Shown piece after piece: positions 42,896 through 54,899 of a stretch of 64,000 bases of DNA. Every line of letters begins with the position of its first letter. Positions within the stretch are counted from its first letter, which is position 1. The position numbers were made by a program, and so were the translations under genes. The notes below the pieces were generated by a model, which worked only from the letters and a program-made list of their open reading frames with translations, had not been told where the DNA came from and ran no database searches. Origin of the DNA: Rhipicephalus microplus (lineage: Eukaryota > Arthropoda > Arachnida > Ixodida > Ixodidae); contig NC_134703.1 of assembly GCF_043290135.1 (NCBI RefSeq), forward strand, positions 110,260,005 through 110,324,004, read 5' to 3'.

Positions 42896-45830
42896 GAAAA
42901 CCTAAGTGTTCGGTGAGTCTTCTTTATTTCCCTCCCCATCCTCCACCCTCTCTCGTAATGAGCGGCTGCTGAGCTGTAAGAAAACGCCCAGGTAGTTTAC
43001 CACGACGACTTGCAAGCGAGACATTGTTGGTAGTGTTCAATTTCATCTGCTGGTGATTGGCGCTTATTAGGGATTTGTTAGGCTTGGTATGACTAACTAT
43101 GTATGGCCATTCCTTATACTCATGCTGTTCCAAGTTCCTGTGTTATTAAAATTGCAGAGTGCTGTATTTTTGTGGCACCTGTACTCATGATTGACGCAGC
43201 CGTAAACCTCTTCGCCAAGTTTGGAGTAGTGATGCCGTGATGCAAGGCCCCAGCACAATTATACCATCTTGGTGCCATAAAATCTCTGTCTATTGTCCAC
43301 AATTCAAGGTAAATTATTAGGTTATTAAAGACTTTTAAATATTTAAATTAGATATTAAGAACACGTTTTTCAAAGTAATACAAGTAGCAGATAAAATGAT
43401 TAAAATTCATGTGGATCTGTTTTAAGACTAACCATGGTCACTGAAAAAAACTATACTAGAGCATTTGTAAAGACCTGATGCAACAAATATTGTTAAAATT
43501 GCTGTTCTTTGGAGAACATAATGGAATATTTCCACTTATTTATTTTTAACGTTTCACGAAATGTTGGGGATTCTCGTCAAGCATTTCAGATGTCTTCCGG
43601 GATTTTGTTTCTTGGGACACAAGTTGTGTGTGTTTATATTATGGCTCTTTACTAGGAAACACATTAGGTTAAACTGGAAACCATGTAAACACATTTATGG
43701 TTCTTAATTCATACAGGAAGCAGTGCGACAAATCACGAACTAATGCGTTCAGCCACGTGCACGTATTTTCGGAAACAATTGTACGTGCTCAACCAGCTGG
43801 TGCATAGTGTATCACAACACACAAGGCTGCTCAGCCATGAACGAGAAAAACAACAACAAACACGAAAAATAAAAATATTCTACTTTGCCTGAATGCCACG
43901 CAGAGGGGTGTAGGAATCAAGCAAACATAAAAAACTGTGCTCGCTTGTGTGCGTGTATGTAAGTGCGTGCGAACGTGTGCGTGCGTGTGCTTTTGTTCGT
44001 GCGTGCTTATTTATGTCCGCGGAAGGAACTGCATATAATTCAGTGACCTGGCAAACGTGTGCTACTTCATTAAAATAGAACGAAACGTTTTACGTACAGC
44101 TCTCATAGCCTAGTTTGGTAATTAAGTGTCAGCTACGTACCTCGCCTCATGCGTACTTTGCCAATTAGATGCGCACTAATGTGGAGGGTTTCATGTTATA
44201 GCGTACGCTCAAGAGCTCAGGGGAAATTTTCGAGAACACAAAGACAAAAAAGAGCAACCGATAGGCGTGAAAAACAGAAACAAAAAAAAGAGAGCGCGTG
44301 AGACGGATGTAGCATTTCATAGATATGGAGAAACGAGTGAACAAATGTGAGGAGGGAGGCAGAAAAACCGCCTATGGGTGGCACAGCGCAAGAGCCACTG
44401 CATAATTAACAGCTGGAACATGGCGAGCGCAGAGCCTGTGAAGCCGAGTAAGTGGCTTCGTGAGCCTTGTGGTGTTCTGCTTTCCATTCTCTCGCGCCGC
44501 GGCTCCTCTTGTCATTGTTGTTACCTCTTCCATCATCCTGTCCTCTCGATTGACAGATTAGCTGCATAAATGGAGGAATGATAAAAGAAAAAAGAGTCAC
44601 AGCTTTGCCGCAAAGGCGCAACAATGAACGTGAAAGCAACAAATTGGAAGGTGACGCGCAAATAGCAAGCAGATCGAAACATGCCATGCGTTTCTCACGC
44701 ACAGATGACGTACGAAACGTACTCACAGGTACATATACAGATAACGCGAATAACCGTATCATTTGTTACTTCGCTGTGTCGGAAAAGCGTGCCCTTTTCG
44801 CAAACGTAGGCTGTGCAACGATTGGAGTGACCTTTGTGCGCCCCGTAACTGCAACAGAATCGTTGCAGTCAAACCGACCGGCAGCCAAGACGTGTGATCC
44901 TCTCCGCCGGGAGATAAGGATGCTCGAGAGATTGTCCACTCCCCTCCTCTCCGTGGCCCAAAGTACGCGTGAGAGATGAGAGCCGCCGCACGTTCTTGGC
45001 GCCGTCTTGCTGAGAATGCTGAAAACACGATAGTTACTCCCCTCCCCCCACCAACAGCGGTAAGTGGTAGGTATAAAGAGCTTGCCATTTGAACATTGAA
45101 GGAAGTACCTCTCGGTGGCTCAGGCTTCGCGTAAAAAGTTATACAAAAATCTAATGGAAACAGTTCTCCCTGTACTTCTATATAGAACATTATACCGTGT
45201 TGGCCCGGGCCAGAATGTCATAAACCATGTAAAAAATGGGGGTATCACCTGGAGCGAAATATTTTTTCTCTAAATTGCACACTGGAAACTCACCCGTGAA
45301 AACGTGGATGCAAGAAAAAGGCTTATTCATTCCTTGAGGCGATGAGTGTCTTCCCCGAAAAAATCCGAAACAATGAAACCTTTTTTTTTTCATTGGCTGC
45401 TGGAATGCAGTCTTTTTCTGGGATGTTCTCCAGAGGATTTTGAAAAAGGATCTGCCTCTTGTTGTCTATGGCATCATATATCTTACAGTATCAAATGAAA
45501 AAGAAATACCTTTTGATATATAGTTATGTTACTGGGCCCTCACAGTATATAGCTATACAGAATGGCGGTGCCCCATGCTGATGTTAATGCACTCCCGGTT
45601 CGACAATACTTCTTTCAATCTGTTTTTTCATTCTTGGAATCACAACAGGTTCAACAAGATGTGCCCGAATGGCTTCAAGTATAAAGCCTTCTACAAATGA
45701 AGAAATTTTAAAAAGCCTGATAACATTGACGCTTCTTAATTATTTTTTTCGTTCAAGTTTGTGCTTTGTTTGATGTATATTTGTTTGGGAATGTTGTATG
45801 TGCACAGGCAATAAAGATTAAAAACACATG
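42896..45830. other. No supported feature
   Basis: AT-rich to 44300. A GT/GCGTGC-rich patch lies at about 43945-44010. A moderately GC-rich patch at 44560-45190 carries overlapping frames (44578-44979 plus, 44759-45190 minus) with no recognisable domain. I see no gene. Confidence 0.45.
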
Positions 45831-46052
45831 TCTGTGGCTCAGGGATTAACGCCTCGAATTCACGAAGGAGAGGTGCCACGTTCGATTCCGTGGGCCAGAG
45901 TCATTTTTTTCTGGATTTTTTTCTTTGTTGCGTTTTCATATTTATGTATACGTATACATATACAGTGCAAGACGTCGACGCCGACGTCGAAAACGACGCC
46001 GGCGGCGTAATCCAGCCGAGAGTGTCTATATAATTGCTATCGCAATAAAAAA
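45831..46052 (+). mobile_element. SINE-B copy (tRNA-derived head, GC-rich body)
   Basis: The tRNA-like head at 45831-45898 has TGTGGCTCAGGGATTAAC (A-box region) and CGTTCGATTCC (B box). A T-rich spacer follows, then a GACGTCGACGCCGACGTC body and a TTGCTATCGCAATAAAAAAG tail. The acceptor stem does not pair along its length, so it is not a functional tRNA gene. The tail resembles the one at 48130-48145. Confidence 0.65.
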
Positions 46053-47772
46053 GTAGGTAGCTACACAGGAACACCTTTCATTTGTGCAAGCAATAATGAT
46101 GTTGAAAAACTGAGCGGTGGGGTTGGATGATCAGGGTATTAATTGCAGGAACATTTATTACATTTGAGAATCTGTAGAATTATATTCATAGAGGTTCATT
46201 CTAGTGGTTTGCTTGCTTCATAAGTACTTCACGCGCACGTTATGCACGTGAGCAATGAGAGCCGAATTCCTAAATAGAATAGCTTACTGTTTTCGAGAAC
46301 GATACTCGTGCAAGTCGCATAGACAATAAGTAAATAATTAATAAATAAATACCGTCGAGTTTAACACTAGTAGAGAACCACATGAGAGGCTAAGATACGC
46401 ATGTGAAGAGTGATAAGGTATTGCAAAAGATATTACTTGTTTGTGATGTGGCTATACCATACCACAGCGCCTATGGCGGAGCGTTCTTGTACTTAAAGTC
46501 AAATAAACAGACGCTTATGTACTATTTGTGTACCATCACTAGGAGAAGTGTGCTTCCTTGTCTAATTCTTGTTGTTTTATGGTTCAACATTGGCGGTACG
46601 TTGGTGGTTGCTTAGCAACTGTTTTCTATTTAGCTGCTGAGGCACAGGCAATGTAATTTTTTTGGTGAGTTAGGTGCTGCTGTTAAACTCCACGAACACA
46701 ACAAAGCACTCCGCTACATTGTCTGGTGCAGCCATGCGTTACGTTATGCAACATCACGCTGTTGTTTAGGACGTGGCTGCTAGGAGCCACACTGCACAGC
46801 ATTCTCGTTTTCGCAGTGATCCGTATCGGAGGGCGCTGGTGCATACAACAATTTCACGGATGCGTAAAACTGTGATTCATTGTTTAAACTAGCAGCGCTT
46901 TCTCTAGTTTTCTCCTTAAATGTTTATTATGTAATGTATTTTATCAAATTTACTAGAAAGTTATTTTGTGAAGGCTTTTTTAACTTATTTTTTCTCAGGC
47001 CTTCGGGGTTAAATGTACGCATGGCCGCGTCGCTAGCAAGAAGCGCACCAAGGGTTGAATTATTAAAGATAAAGTGAATTGAGAGAGAACAATCTTTTCT
47101 TATAAGGTTCTTGTAGATAGATTAATTTTGTCACGGCTTGCGTTGCTAAATAATATCAACTCAGTGAAAGACAAAATTTGAAACCGATTTAAAGAGCTTC
47201 ACCCCAAGGCACGAAGAAGAACATAGCTCACTCAACTAGACCGTAGGCATGTTGTTTTGTTCTTCAAAACCACTGGCCGGTGCAGCACGTGTGTTATAGT
47301 GAAATTAAAAGGACACTGATGAAAGAACGCCAGGCCTGCTCGGTAGGCGCAGCACAGTCCCAGCAAAAGCTAGAAGAGCGGCCTTGCAAAGCCTTTTCAA
47401 AACACTCATTTTGAAACTACTGCAATCACACTTGCTTGGTACGCAGTAGGGCATTACTAATAAACTTTTGGGTATTAGACCGGCATTCACTATGCTATTT
47501 TCCGTTATTATTCTGAGAAGTGTGGTATCCACTGAACACTGTCAAGGAATTTTATGCTGATTGTCCATGCAGTGACTGACGGCGATGATGAATTATGGCT
47601 GAAGTGGGTATGCGCCACAGTTATAGGGCAACAAGAACAAGCTTTTGTGATGATTTCGAGCATTGCATGGTCCACTGGTTATGCTATTTGCATTGTGCGA
47701 CAACTGGTTGTTCTTTCGCTGTTGTAAAACAGTTTATAAGCTGTATTAACGACATTGCTTTCCCGACATCAA
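46053..47772. other. No supported feature
   Basis: AT-rich DNA with short chance frames only. Confidence 0.5.
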
Positions 47773-47904
47773 GCCTGCCTAAGGCAAGTTTGACAACAAG
47801 TCACAAGCCCTGGTGTAGCTCAGTTTTTTTTTTGTGGTAGAATACTGGGCTGGCACCAGGCGGACCCGGGTTCGAGCCCCACTCTGCCATTGGTGCTATG
47901 TCAT
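47773..47904 (+). mobile_element. tRNA-headed unit 1 of a tandem pair (SINE-B type)
   Basis: A 29-bp lead starting GCCTGCCTAAGGCAAG is followed by GGTGTAGCTCAG, ten Ts, then TGGTAGAATACTGGGCTGGC and GGGTTCGAGCCCC (perfect B box). The T run splits the A-box region, so it cannot fold as a tRNA. The whole unit recurs 132 bp downstream. Confidence 0.65.
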
Positions 47905-48150
47905 GCCTGCCTAAGGCAAGTTTGACAACAAGTTATAAGCACCGGCGTAACTCAGTGGTAGAATATTGAAATGGCGCCGGACATGGGTTCAAGCCCATCT
48001 GTGTAATTGGTGCAAGGTTTTTTTTTCTAATTTCGCGCGATGTGGTTTTTAACACCGGCTGTGGCGGCGGTGGTGGCGGTGGCTGCAGCGGACAACTGCA
48101 CGTGACCCGAAAAGTGATCTCATAACAGCTTTCGCTATAAAACCTGAATT
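47905..48150 (+). mobile_element. tRNA-headed unit 2 with full SINE-B body
   Basis: The same lead (47905-47933), then GGCGTAACTCAGTGGTAGAA and GGGTTCAAGCCC, then a T-rich spacer. A GC-rich body with GGCGGCGGTGGTGGCGGTGG follows, and an AGCTTTCGCTATAAAA tail like that at 46035. It is a SINE rather than a tRNA gene, because the stems are imperfect and it continues into the body. Confidence 0.65.
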
Positions 48151-48410
48151 TTCATGCATTCATCAATTGCAAATTAGGAATACCGAAAACACCACTGTTA
48201 CCACGAGAAGATGCTTGGTAGGCGAGAAAACGCGTGAAAAGAAAACGTAGGTGGTGGCGTCACATTTATATTCTAGCCCAATAAACCATGGTGTCGGAGA
48301 TTTTAACAATGTCTACTAGGTCATACGTAGTTGATAAGTGGCACGAACGAAATGAAACATACTCCAAGGTGGCCCGTGTAAGAACGTACCAAGTTTCAGC
48401 AAATTTCGTT

Positions 48411-48639
48411 ACCGGCCACGGTGGTCCAGTAGCTAAGCCACTCGGCTGCTGACCCACCCCACGGCCGCGGCGGCAGCATTTCCGATGGAGGCGAAAATGC
48501 TTGAGACCCGTGTGCTTAGACTTAGGCACACCTTAAAGAACCCCAGATAGTCAGAATTTCTAGAGCCCTCCCCTGTGGCGTCTCTCATATTCATATCGTG
48601 GTTTTGAAAAGTTAAGCCCATATATCACCTTTGCCATCG
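48411..48639 (+). mobile_element. SINE-A copy, full length
   Basis: CGGTGGTCCAGTAGCTAAGC (A-box region), CTGCTGACCC, TTTCCGATGGAGGCGAAAAT and CCTTAAAGAACCCCAGATAG, with the 3' end GTGGTTTTGAAAAGTTAAGC. It is flanked by an imperfect duplication: GCAAATTTCGTT (48399-48410) and GCAAACTTTATT (48640-48651), 9 of 12 matching. An older copy. Confidence 0.85.
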
Positions 48640-48651
48640 GCAAACTTTATT

Positions 48652-49497
48652 GGCCAATGTCGCCAAAATTTGAAAAAAAAGCACCGTTTGACATTCGTGA
48701 CATCATGCGTGGTGATTTGAACAAAAAAATTAAAGATTAAACTTTCACCTTGATTTTCTCTTCTTATTGAATCATATGCTTATTATTATGAGCATATGGC
48801 TGTGAAATTGACAGGGTTCTTATAGTAGAGTTTATCAGCAGAAGTTGATTCTTTGTTTCATTTTGGTATCTCTTTAAAGTGACGGTTTTAAACTGTAGCA
48901 TGGCTCGGCTTTTTTGCATAAGAGTTGAAAGTGTGCTCACTTGGCCATTTGGCTCATTGATATTTATATTTTTAGAGCACAAAACATGGGTTCACGTCAT
49001 TATTTTTCTCATGTGTTTGTTTTGTGCGATGAGGGAGTGAACATGGCCTACTGATATTTGTGTGCCTAAATACACTATGTGAAAGTAAATACGCTCTTCT
49101 TCAATGTGTCCTCAATATTTTCACGTCGGCGTGTGCGCAACACAAATATATACCACAGCGTAAGCTGCAAGAGATGGTTTGATGAGATCACCGTGAACTG
49201 ACAAAGAGTGCCGACTGATAATGTTTACCGCTAAAAAAGAGTAATATAATTTGCACACGTTTGTCAAGATACTGCTTTCGTCATCCGAATCCGGTCTCTG
49301 TCATCCCAAAAGTACGTCGTAATGCTCTGTTTCTCATTACGGAAATTGTATTGTTTAGAAACGCATCCACGCACAGAGCATGGTATGCGACTGTGAACGA
49401 GAGTATTTAAACCTTGTCACTGCTATCGAGTCTGTCGATAACATTACAGTAACACTAGTGTATTCACGTAAGATGACTGGAAGGTGAAAGACATTTT
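48652..49497. other. No supported feature
   Basis: AT-rich sequence between two SINEs, with no recognisable element. Confidence 0.5.
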
Positions 49498-49512
49498 CTT
49501 AGCCGATGTATT

Positions 49513-49746
49513 CATTGATATGACGGTTTTTATGTCCCAAAACCACCATATAATTATGAGACGCCATAGTGGAAGGTTCCAGAAATTTCGACCGCCTGGG
49601 ATTCTTTAACGTGCACTTAAATCTGAGCGCACAGGCCTACAACATTCCCGCCTCCATCGGAAGTGCAGCCGTCGCCGCCAGGATTTGATACCGCGACCTG
49701 TGGGTCAGCAGCCGAGTACCTTAGCCACTAGACCACCGCGGCGGGG
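49513..49746 (-). mobile_element. SINE-A copy, full length, minus strand
   Basis: In reverse complement it has CCCGCCGCGGTGGTCTAGTG at the head and GACATAAAAACCGTCATATC at the end. It is flanked by CTTAGCCGATGTATT (49498-49512) and CTTAGGCGATGTATT (49747-49761), a 15-bp target duplication with one mismatch. Confidence 0.9.
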
Positions 49747-49761
49747 CTTAGGCGATGTATT

Positions 49762-50370
49762 GTTCTTGTCTCATCAACCACCGTAATATTGCCACTTCTA
49801 GCGAGGTTTCACACTGCCTTCAGGATGAGAGGCACCTCATCTGCCACTGTGATTGACCAAGCTTTGATCAAGCAATGAGGCAATACGCTGATGTCCTCAC
49901 ATGTCATCACGAAATGCGTAATTGCAATGAAGTCAGAAAATTTGAGCGTCTGTGACATCACAATCACGTCATATAGTGACGTGACTACGAGAGAACGATT
50001 TTCTTTCACCGCACCTGTTGGCGTCCACGCCGCAGACGCGGGTCAATTTTCGCACTTGACAAAACTTTTAGGCTTGCACCTTAATGCAGAAGGAACATTT
50101 GGCCGCTGCTTGTTTTCCTTTGTTTTTGCTTCCATGTACATCTTTTCTTGGTGCCCCGTATACCGGCTTAGCCACATGTAGAATGCATGTGCGGTGATGC
50201 ATGCTTTACGAAAACTGTGTTGAAGAATGAGGGAGTCTTGTAAGCAAGCCTGGCGCTGTGATGTAATGTCTGCATTACTAATGGTTATATTGGGCCATGA
50301 CGTTGACAAGCTAAAGATGGTGTGCTGCTGAGAAGCCGTTACCTGTTTAAATTTACTCCTGTTTTCTGAC
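49762..50370. other. No supported feature
   Basis: Single-copy-looking sequence between two SINEs. The short frames (for example 49891-50181) show no domain. Confidence 0.45.
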
Positions 50371-50380
50371 ATGGCACCTA

Positions 50381-50617
50381 ATTTATTGATATGTGGGGTT
50401 TAACGTCCCAAAACCACCATATGAGAGACGCCGTAGTGGAAGGCTCTAGAATTTTCGACCACCTGGGGTTTTTCAACGTGCACCCAAATCTGAGCACGCG
50501 AGCCTACAACATTTCCACTTCCATCGGAAATGCAGCCGCCATAGCCGGGATTTGATCCCGCTACCAGCGGGTCAGCAGCCGAGTACCTTAGACACTAGAC
50601 CACCGCGGCGGGGTGAA
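50381..50617 (-). mobile_element. SINE-A copy, full length, minus strand
   Basis: In reverse complement: CCCCGCCGCGGTGGTCTAGT at the head, GGATCAAATCCCGGC (B-box region), and the end TTTTGGGACGTTAAACCCCA. It is flanked by ATGGCACCTA (50371-50380) and ATGGCGCCTA (50618-50627), a target duplication with one mismatch. The same family is inserted four times in under 10 kb. Confidence 0.9.
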
Positions 50618-50627
50618 ATGGCGCCTA

Positions 50628-51555
50628 TATAGGAAGAAATATTAGGATATGATAACAATTAGAGTCCGCAACTTTTTCTACACTCAACCATAATAGCAGA
50701 AATGTCACAGTTGGGAACGCCAAATTCATTTTGATCAGTAGCATATATCTAAAGCGCAATTAAATTTGTGTGCACTGGCATTCCTACATTTTGCCCCCAC
50801 CCCGTAAAACGTTAGCCACCATAGCCAGCAAAAAAGCCCGCTCTCTCCTGATTAACATTGCCATGCTATAACATATAAATACTGACGTTTGTAGCCACAC
50901 ATATAAACCCTGACACTCTTTACCGTTTGCCTAGATTATATGGTGTCAAACCAGTTCACTGCAATACTGCATACAATGTTTCACAATATATATATTGTTG
51001 CAGTGCAATATATTGAGTGGACGTTTATTTGTGTCGAATTTGCTTGAAGTGGCATGACAGTTCAATGTTCATATCTTGCACTTGGGTCACGCTACTTAAT
51101 CAAAGTGCAGCATTTGAAAGTGATAATTAAAATAATTAAACAGTTAGAAAGCTTTGCGTAGCACACGAAGATTTGAGAAACTTGCTTTGACTTTATCTTT
51201 AAAACAGTGCAACATACGAGGACTGAAAAAAAGTGCCTGTCCTGTTGTTTTCTTTTTTAATCGATCTCGTTTTCTGTTCTGTTTTAAAGATTAATTAGGA
51301 ATCTTTGCCCCAGTTGAATTGTAGAGAAGTTCCGTCTTTTGTGAGATAGAAGAGCCGACACGAGTGCTATTTGTTACTTTCGTGTAATTTCATGTTATCA
51401 AACCATTATCAAGACACCCATAAAAGCAGCCAGCCGCGCGTAATATATTCATTGTTGAATGCAAAGCATACCGTGCTATGAAAGATTATGTTACTAATCT
51501 GTCCCTGTCAAAAGCCCAGCCCTCACAAGCTTGATTTGCAGCCCATGCACCCAGG
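50628..51555. other. No supported feature
   Basis: AT-rich sequence with no recognisable element. Confidence 0.5.
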
Positions 51556-53050
51556 TTGGAATACAATATGCATTATTACTTAATCGCCGATTATAAGCAC
51601 TTTTATAACTGCACAATAAAACTCAACCTTCTACCCACTCCCTCTGTTTTCCTTGAGCAGAGCTCTCCCAGCTGCGTAGCGGCTGTTGCTACAGAAGGGA
51701 GTGGAAGGTTGGTTGCTTCTCGGTGTCCGTCCTGTTTTGTCGTCGCTGCTGCTGCTTGTTGGAGGATGGAGGCCAGCGCATTTCAAACGTTACAACAACT
51801 CGACTTTATATACAGAAACTTATGTACATATTTACAAGACTTGACCGTCGGAACCGTCGCATGTTGCCTCGGCAGAGCCGATAGTGCAGAGCACTCTTTG
51901 TTGCGACCAGACTCTGTGGTGAGGACTCGGAAGCCAGGTTTTAATACCTCGGTTGCCCCTCCGGATTCTCCTCACGGCCAACTAAAGCAATTTAGTCCGT
52001 TTATTGGACCGACCACACACTTGTTGCTGTCCCCTCCTCTCGCTCTCTTCTTCCCGCACTCGACTGCTCGGTCGGAAAGAGAGAGACGAAAGGACCGGCC
52101 TGCCCCCAACGTTCCGCGAACTGTGCGAACGCACACAATGGTGGCGCCGTTCGGCTGTCGGCCTCCTGCATTACCGCGAGATGACTACGCTGTACAGCAT
52201 GACAGCCGTCCCGCGGACCCTACTGCTGACGGATGGGTGGCTATGCACTGTCCTCCCGTCACCCGCCGGCAATCCGCAGTCCGGGGACCATTTAGCTGGT
52301 TGCTAGAAGCGGCGACTGACCGCGGTATTCTTGCCAGAAGGGGCGCGCTTACGCCGAGATTATCGTCTCCCGGGAATCGGCTTTTTGGGAAGCGCGCCCT
52401 TTTGAGAACGAGAAGACTCGCTCCCATGGCCTGCGACGCCAGACCTTACATGCACTCTAAAGTGCCAACCACTGGCACGCGTATGCTCGCGTCTACGCAT
52501 CAAAAGCGTCAAATGCGCCTCTCGGCGTCGGCTTCGGAGGGGCATACGCGAGCAGGCGCGAGGGATCAAGCCGGGCTTGATATTTCGCCTCGCGTACGCT
52601 ACGTCACCACGCGTACAGCGGCGCCAACCAACCAGAGGCCGCGATGACTCCGAATGCTGTGCCTAATGGCCGCCGCTTCGAAGGCACAGCCGAGTGCTGA
52701 AAGCAAGCAAGAAAACTACTCCAAACGTTCCTGAATGACCGCTTCGTAATCTAGAACGACAATGAAACAACGAACGACTGCGAGTGCTACCAGCGTGACG
52801 CAGTTTCGTGCCGAGTTCGAGCGACGCCGACAAATCCACCAAATGCCGGCACCGGTCCCGAGTGCGATCGTCGGCCGAGCGAAAACATCGCACAGACTAC
52901 TGGAGCATGTCGGTGTTCTTGTGCTTTGATTTGTGATTTTCTGTGCTAAAAATAAGTGTGAACAGACTTCGGAGGTTCGAAGCTTTGAGCGCGAGCCCTC
53001 GCCTACCGCGGAGGCAATTCAGAGCGGTGTCATCTGGATTCAGCGTAGGC
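51556..53050. other. GC-rich block with a 363-codon unrecognised frame
   Basis: The plus frame 51556-52647 is the longest open frame outside the LINEs, but I recognise no domain. The predicted protein is Arg/Ser/Pro-rich from residue 100 on, as expected from GC-rich non-coding DNA. On the minus strand TGTATATAAAGTCGAG near 51800-51815 is a strong TATA-type sequence, and on the plus strand AATAAA lies at about 51615. These could be parts of a solo LTR, but neither terminal ends nor target duplication could be identified. It contains a short repeat (52458-52518) shared with 57.2 kb. Confidence 0.3.
52458..52518 (+). repeat. GC-rich dispersed repeat R3, copy 1
   Basis: AAAGTGCCAACCACTGGCAC, then GCGTATGC and TCAAAAGCGTC, matching the reverse complement of 57211-57271. 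Confidence 0.65.
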
Positions 53051-54077
53051 CTCTACCGTCTAGTTCGTATGAACCAACACATGCGAGGAACATCGGCTGA
53101 GAAAGATCTACGGTAGTTTCCGTTGCAACATAGACACCGTATACGACGCCCAAAACATTGCGTAGTGCATACGGAGGAGTTTTTATCTACACTGTGTTTG
53201 TTTTCAACATCGGTATTCATCATCGCTGAAAGTGAACCTAGCACTAGCCAGCACATTTTGGTGATGTGAAATCGTACGTACTTATATACGTGTATTCGCG
53301 AATTGTATGACGCTGAAACATTCGTTGGCTACGGTGCAAATCGTTTTCGTGTGTTGCCAAGCTATTAACAAGCGTGCTCTGGTTGGTATCAGTGTGATGT
53401 GATTTCGTGACGGGTACCAGCGACGCTGACACATTCAGCTGTCAGCAGTCTCATGTCCATTCATATCCAAGATAGAAACTAGAGCGTGCGTTGCTGTGGT
53501 GATCGAAAAAGAAAGTTGCATGATTAAGTGCTGCTGGTATTGCCTGCTATTTCACTTCTCGCTTGTTCCGCTTCTCGGCCACGCTCAGTTGCACATACAT
53601 TGTTTGGAGGCATTCTGACATACACATTCTTAATTTATAGTTCATTCTGATACTCATAGCTGTAGGCATACGATGGTGCTTCTCCGTCGTTTTACAGTTC
53701 ACTATAATATAACACGCGTTTTGTTTACAGCTAGACAGATAACTGAAAACCTTGTGAGAAGCGCCTGATTTGAAATTAGCTGCACAATGACACAATAGTA
53801 GGAAGAGAAGGTCACCACATGTATGCACAGAAAGAATGAAGGTGCACTAGTACTATACTGCACTTTGTATAGAAGAAATGCAAAAAGTACCTCATGTGAC
53901 TTATGAGAACTTTCAGAACTGTGCATGTATTTATCTGTTCCTCTAGACTATAATGAGCTGAAGATATTATTAGATGGTTTCAAACATTGAATCTTTGTAT
54001 GTGTTTCCAAGGACTGCTTCATTTCTTTTCAGGTTTTTAGTATACACATTAACTTGGACTATATATGCATGCACTTA
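53051..54077. other. No supported feature
   Basis: Sequence grading from GC-rich to AT-rich, with no recognisable element. Confidence 0.45.
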
Positions 54078-54715
54078 AGAGAAACAGAACATTAAAATGA
54101 TACAAGTGCCTCCAAAAAGTCAGACACACTGGTATCACGAACATAGTCAAGTAGATCATTCCAGTGTTCGACAACTTTATTTGAACGTGTTGGAGAGCAC
54201 TACAAATGACTTCTAGGCTGGACTGTCATTGCAGATCAGTGCTCTGTTGGAGGTTTCTGCACTTTGCAGCTAGTTTCAATATCTTTGCAAAGTTAGGCTA
54301 TGTTAAGAACCTTGCCAAAACTTCTGTATGGTGCTCTGGTGCAATCCTATGACCGGTATCTGTCCGATCAAAAATTTTGGGCATGCTTTATTGCATTCTA
54401 GGGTATTTTGACTATTTATGACATGTGAAAGCCACAGTGCTTGGCTGCCGTCTCAAAACCAATTTCTGTCTCATCAAAAAGTGTCAGATGCACTTTGTAG
54501 ATGTTAAAAGATATTGAAACTAGCTGCAAAGTGCAGAAACCTCCAACAGAGCACTGATCTGCAATGACAGTCCAGCCTAGAAGTCATTTGTAGTGCTCTC
54601 CAACACGTTCAAATAAAGTTGTCGAACACTGGAATGATCTACTTGACTATGTTCGTGATACCAGTGTGTCTGACTTTTTGGAGGCACTTGTATCATTTTA
54701 ATGTTCTGTTTCTCT
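54078..54715. repeat. Large palindrome with ~207-bp arms (foldback structure)
   Basis: The left arm (54078-54284) and right arm (about 54508-54715) are reverse complements with essentially no mismatch visible. Both carry TACAAGTGCCTCCAAAAAGT, CTGATCTGCAATGACAGTCC and CAGCTAGTTTCAATATCTT in opposite orientation. The ~223-bp centre holds two diverged units of the 113-bp satellite found downstream. A foldback or MITE-like element, or a recent inverted duplication, could produce this. The near-perfect arms mean it is recent or kept alike by gene conversion. Confidence 0.92.
54290..54507 (+). repeat. Two diverged satellite units inside the palindrome centre
   Basis: CCTATGACCGGTATCTGTCC (about 54344) and ACCAATTTCTGTCTCATC (about 54459) are 113-115 bp apart and match the same position of the satellite at 54.9-56.6 kb. 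Confidence 0.65.
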
Positions 54716-54814
54716 CATTTCTTATTGGGGTGCACTCAGGGGGTAGTGATATTTGTTTACGTTGGCACACTTACTGTGATATCACTGTTTAAATGCTTTC
54801 GTTTTGTATATATG

Positions 54815-54876
54815 TACACCACTTCTGCAGTAGCCTCACATTGGGCTGCCGTATTTGACAATAAATAAATATACCA
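54815..54876 (+). mobile_element. Possible LINE 3' tail
   Basis: TTGGGCTGCCGTATTTGAC followed by AATAAATAAATA resembles the 3' terminus of CR1/L2-like LINEs, compare 9601-9647. Too short for certainty. Confidence 0.3.
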
Positions 54877-54899
54877 TCTGAAAGTGTTCCACGCTGTGC

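Noticed and set aside
45831..45898. Possible functional tRNA gene (also 47806-47890 and 47937-48000)
   Set aside because: A and B box-like parts are present, but the acceptor stems do not pair, one copy has a ten-T insertion, and two continue into SINE bodies.
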